Positions 61,852 to 64,000 of a stretch of 64,000 nucleotides of DNA are shown here, one piece after another. The stretch spans positions 21,872,684 to 21,936,683 of the forward strand of contig OY783198.1 in NCBI GenBank assembly GCA_963678675.1. The letters are read 5' to 3'. Below the pieces are notes generated by a model. It had not been told where the DNA came from. It worked only from the letters and a program-made list of their open reading frames with translations, and made no database searches. This stretch comes from Xiphydria camelus. Lineage: Eukaryota > Arthropoda > Insecta > Hymenoptera > Xiphydriidae. Each line of letters starts with the position of its first letter. The stretch's first letter is position 1. The position numbers and the translations under genes are program-made.

Positions 61852-64000
61852 CGTCGCTTCGCGGTCGCGTAGTCGATCTTTTCGATTGGGCTGCGTGAGG
61901 CGTGGGATCGTTGAGTGCAACGAGGATGCGTAATTTTTATCATTTCATGCCGAAAACCGCGCGACTGACGGTAGACTGTGGTGAATTTGACAAAGGCACC
62001 GCGCCCCCCTAAACTGACTGTCAGACGCGAGCGTTGACTGTCGTAAGTCAGGGAAGTTTAGAGCGGACGCGTGCTTGCGAGTTTGCTCCGTTCCAAATCG
62101 GGGCTGTAAGTATACCTATAGGTACGTAATATTTAGGAAAACAACAGATGGATTATTTTGTAGATTTGTAGTTTTGATATCGGAATTAAGCTAGTGTAAA
62201 ACAGATAACTGTCCATTCGCGCTCTCAAAATTAATCCACTAAGTGTCCCAATTCCTGAACAGCCCAATTCCTAACCACTTGTATACCTATTTAGTTCTAT
62301 CAATAAAAGTATAATATTGTGATGTACCTTCAATTAACCGAGAAATATTTATCTAAATAATAAGGGATATTAAAGACATTCATCTGAACAATCTACGATA
62401 AGTCGATAAAGAGATATTTGAGGATTCGATTAAGAATTGGGACATACACCTTAATCATTCACCGTCGCGTCGTATGTATTCTCGACTGATCACGTTTAGA
62501 AAACAGTACGACTCATCTCGCTATAACGTTGCGCTATGTGACGGATGACTGTATATCAATATTGAAACGCGTAGATATGTATAATAATACAATGGTCGGC
62601 AAGGATTGCGGTGCGACGGGTAAGTCATCGGGGGACGATCGATCTACGTCGTCTGGCATATTATTACATTAATCCAGCTTGCGCGTCCCACCGACACATT
62701 GTCTGCGTACATGCGTGTTTAATGGGTTTGTATACATGCTCGGTACATACGACTGCAATTTACTTTATCACGATATCTTTTGCTCTACAAGCATCGAGTT
62801 TGTCTACAGTTTTAATTGAGATACGGTGAGATACAGCTTTCGAACATTAAAAAAAAATGAAATGAACATTTTGAGAAAAATCGAATCCAGCTATTTTCAT
62901 CGAAGCTGCTTTCATCGAATTAAACGATTGAAAATAAATTACTCATTGAAATGTAACGCGGATGTAAGCGAATACCAGGAAAAGGGCCAGACTGCGTAAA
63001 AAATGTTGAATAGCTTATCTTCGATATCGCGCATGGGAGCGGCTACAATCTGCGATTGGCTGACTTAAGATATATAGTTTTATTATTTAGTCTGATCTGC
63101 TAGCGTCGTAAAAAGTGTATGCGACGCTTCCTTTAGTATAGCCTAAGCAAAATACGACGATAGTAGTTTATCGCTGCATTATCAAAGCTCCGTCGAAGCT
63201 GCAAGTCTAGTATTTAGCATCGCGCACGTGATACACATTATATTAAATTTATAAGATGCTGATATCTATGATCTTTTAATAAAACTCAATTTAACTACCT
63301 GCCCCTGTATCAAGCAACGTCGCTTTATTCTGTACGTTGTGGTAAGACGGGTTGCCCGTCCGTATATATATAGGCGCCAATTTCGATTGTCCAAGGTATT
63401 CGAGGGCTGCTGATATTGGCGCGCAGCTACCCCTACGAACAGGTGGCTCATCCTATCGCGGCGTACATTGCGTACATGACGTTTGGTTTACTTACGGTAT
63501 CTATTGTCAAATATATAATACTTATACACTCTAAACTCGTATGTCATGCTCGAGGACGAGCGGAACCACGCTTCGGCGGATAAGAGTCAGTAAAACCACG
63601 AGACGAGGACAAGGGGTGCCAGACAGATCGTCACGTCAATTTTGACGGGAGGTAAAGTGGGATTATTAAAAGCGGTCGCCGGTATTATCTTATCCGCGGT
63701 TAAACCTGGCAACCGGCTGATACTGGAAATCATTTTTCCAGGAGAACGGGGGATGCGGAGATACCTTGCAACGATGCCTCGTGTTCACCTGATTCAGTAT
63801 CGCTCCGACAGCTTCTCGGCAACTTCTTGCGGCGAGTGCATCCAAGTCGGTGAATGTACTTCGCAGAGCGGATGATACTCAAAGTGCGACTGAAACTTTG
63901 ACGCGCGAAGCATCCCTCCAAACGCGGAGGCACCCTGGAATTTTGCTCGTGAGAGGAGAGAATGGAGAAAGTGGAACTAGAGGTTGGACATTTTTTTGCA
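61852..64000. other. Right-hand spacer, no supported gene
   Basis: This is the upstream region of the small membrane protein gene, then AT-rich DNA. Apart from a possible first exon near 62593, nothing coding is recognised. GC content rises again after about 63540. Confidence 0.5.
62593..62620 (+). CDS. Possible first coding exon of a gene running off the window
   Basis: ATGGTCGGCAAGGATTGCGG and the next bases encode MVGKDCGAT, then run into a consensus donor GTAAGT. A short start exon before a long intron is common in insects, but the only support is one ATG and one donor. Confidence 0.15.

Noticed and set aside
1..64000. CRISPR array, operons or other prokaryotic systems
   Set aside because: There are no regularly spaced repeats, and the genes have spliceosomal introns and animal-type products.

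Overview
This window looks like nuclear DNA of an insect, most likely a hymenopteran and perhaps an ant. The inference rests on the intron-rich gene models with insect-type proteins (a DRW-type allatotropin-like receptor, Barentsz, a ClC-7 homologue, IFT46), very CpG-rich spacers, many short inverted-repeat elements and GA/CG microsatellites. No bacterial, viral or organellar gene was seen, and I recognised no tRNA, rRNA or CRISPR array. All splice models below were read by eye from GT/AG sites and reading phase, and every complete model sums to a whole number of codons.

Positions 1-27692 contain no gene I can support. The stretch is either a very long 5' intron of the receptor or intergenic DNA, with several foldback/MITE-like elements and GC-rich blocks full of chance ORFs. 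Positions 27693-39285 (+ strand) hold the 3' half of an allatotropin/orexin-type GPCR: TM3 to TM7 in four exons, then two alternative last exons (35650 and 39050) that encode different C-terminal tails. The first of these last exons is followed by three decayed copies of itself. Three MITE-like elements lie in its introns.

Positions 42217-46652 (- strand) encode Barentsz/CASC3, the fourth core protein of the exon junction complex (8 coding exons, 793 aa). Positions 48339-49586 and 51356-51907 (- strand) are two neighbouring paralogues that join 23-residue STPR-type repeats to a CDK2AP (DOC-1, NuRD subunit) C-terminal domain. The larger one has a long hexapeptide array inserted between the two. 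Their upstream regions share a nearly identical 24-bp CCAAT plus ATGGCGG element. This tandem pair is the most unusual thing in the window.

Positions 53481-57002 (- strand) encode a lysosomal ClC-7-type chloride/proton exchanger (11 coding exons, 812 aa). Positions 57949-59209 (- strand) encode the ciliary protein IFT46 (3 exons, 326 aa), with a partial RFX X-box about 140 bp upstream. Positions 60981-61851 (- strand) encode a small predicted membrane protein that I do not recognise (3 exons, 191 aa). Two further exon-like stretches on the + strand (59820-59930 and 62593 onward) are only candidates. The genes are unrelated in function (signalling, mRNA fate, chromatin, lysosome, cilium), so this is an ordinary eukaryotic gene neighbourhood, apart from the tandem CDK2AP pair.
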